From Planctomycetota bacterium (GTDB taxonomy: Bacteria > Planctomycetota > Planctomycetia > Pirellulales > Lacipirellulaceae), in the NCBI GenBank assembly GCA_022614705.1, contig JAKEIB010000368.1:1-5507 (forward strand): a DNA stretch of 5,507 nt, read 5' to 3'. Positions 5,388 to 5,507 of this stretch are shown piece by piece. Both the position numbers and the translations under genes were made by a program. The notes beneath the pieces were generated by a model, which had not been told where the DNA came from, did not search any database, and saw only the letters and a program-made list of their open reading frames with translations. Positions within the stretch are counted from its first letter, which is position 1. Each line of letters opens with the position of its first letter.

Positions 5388-5424
5388 GACGTTTTCGCTA
5401 TTTGCTGCCACTACTGTCCGGCTA
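5388..5424 (-). repeat. Right copy of the TAGCCGGACAsTAsTG repeat, upstream of lipA
   Basis: Read on the minus strand from 5424, this matches the plus-strand sequence at 82-119: ten identical leading bases, then TAsTG, then scattered identity, then AAACGTC. The two copies are inverted and about 5.3 kb apart, with all four genes between them. This copy lies immediately upstream of the lipA promoter candidate. Confidence 0.55.
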
Positions 5425-5432
5425 ACGCCGGA
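5417..5432. repeat. Small hairpin TCCGGC-TAAC-GCCGGA upstream of lipA
   Basis: A 6-bp perfect stem with a TAAC loop overlaps the start of the right repeat copy. The nine bases CTAACGCCG inside it (5422-5430) also occur at 2807-2815 in the bkdA1-bkdA2 gap, so the motif may belong to a repeat family. The remaining sequence up to 5507 shows no gene I can support. Confidence 0.5.
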
Positions 5433-5507
5433 GTGACTTCGGTTAACTCTTAGGATTTCAACAAGTTGCGTTCGACAATGCGTGTACACGATCTGAACTC
5501 GCCAGCA

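Noticed and set aside
82..5424. Block as a composite transposon with terminal inverted repeats
   Set aside because: No transposase in the window, no target-site duplication, and the repeats share only a short core; dispersed repeat copies are more likely.
5380..5507. tRNA or small RNA gene upstream of lipA
   Set aside because: I could not fold a cloverleaf or find a promoter-terminator pair; only the repeat copy and a 6-bp hairpin are supported.

Overview
The window carries a four-gene block on the minus strand. In transcription order it reads lipA (lipoyl synthase), E1-alpha, E1-beta and E2 of a branched-chain 2-oxo acid dehydrogenase complex (bkdA1, bkdA2, bkdB). A short plus-strand stub at the left edge (1-84) is the tail of an unidentified gene that converges on bkdB. 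All four main products have intact cofactor and catalytic motifs.

The genes form one biochemical unit. LipA puts sulfur on the octanoylated lipoyl domain. The E1 alpha2beta2 heterotetramer decarboxylates branched-chain 2-oxo acids with ThDP and reductively acylates the E2 lipoyl arm. E2 then transfers the acyl group to CoA. The E3 (dihydrolipoamide dehydrogenase) and LipB/LplA needed to complete the cycle are not in the window. The E1 subunits closely resemble the Pseudomonas Bkd type as I remember it, including the HSTSDD loop of E1-alpha, so I call BCKDH rather than pyruvate dehydrogenase.

Layout: 1-84 partial plus-strand CDS; 85-180 convergent gap; 181-1431 bkdB; 1432-1607 gap with a long inverted repeat; 1608-2618 bkdA2; 2619-2896 gap with palindromes and direct repeats; 2897-4255 bkdA1; 4256-4362 gap with two hairpins; 4363-5334 (maximum 5379) lipA; upstream region to 5507 with a promoter candidate and a repeat copy.

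The organism looks like a GC-rich bacterium with weak or absent Shine-Dalgarno sites, loosely spaced functional operons and many short palindromic or purine-rich interspersed repeats. A planctomycete is my best guess, by inference only.

The enzymes are ordinary. The unusual part is the short repeats: every gap in the block holds a different repeat or hairpin, one repeat-like insert seems to be translated inside the E2 linker, and two inverted copies of a roughly 38-bp repeat bracket the whole block.
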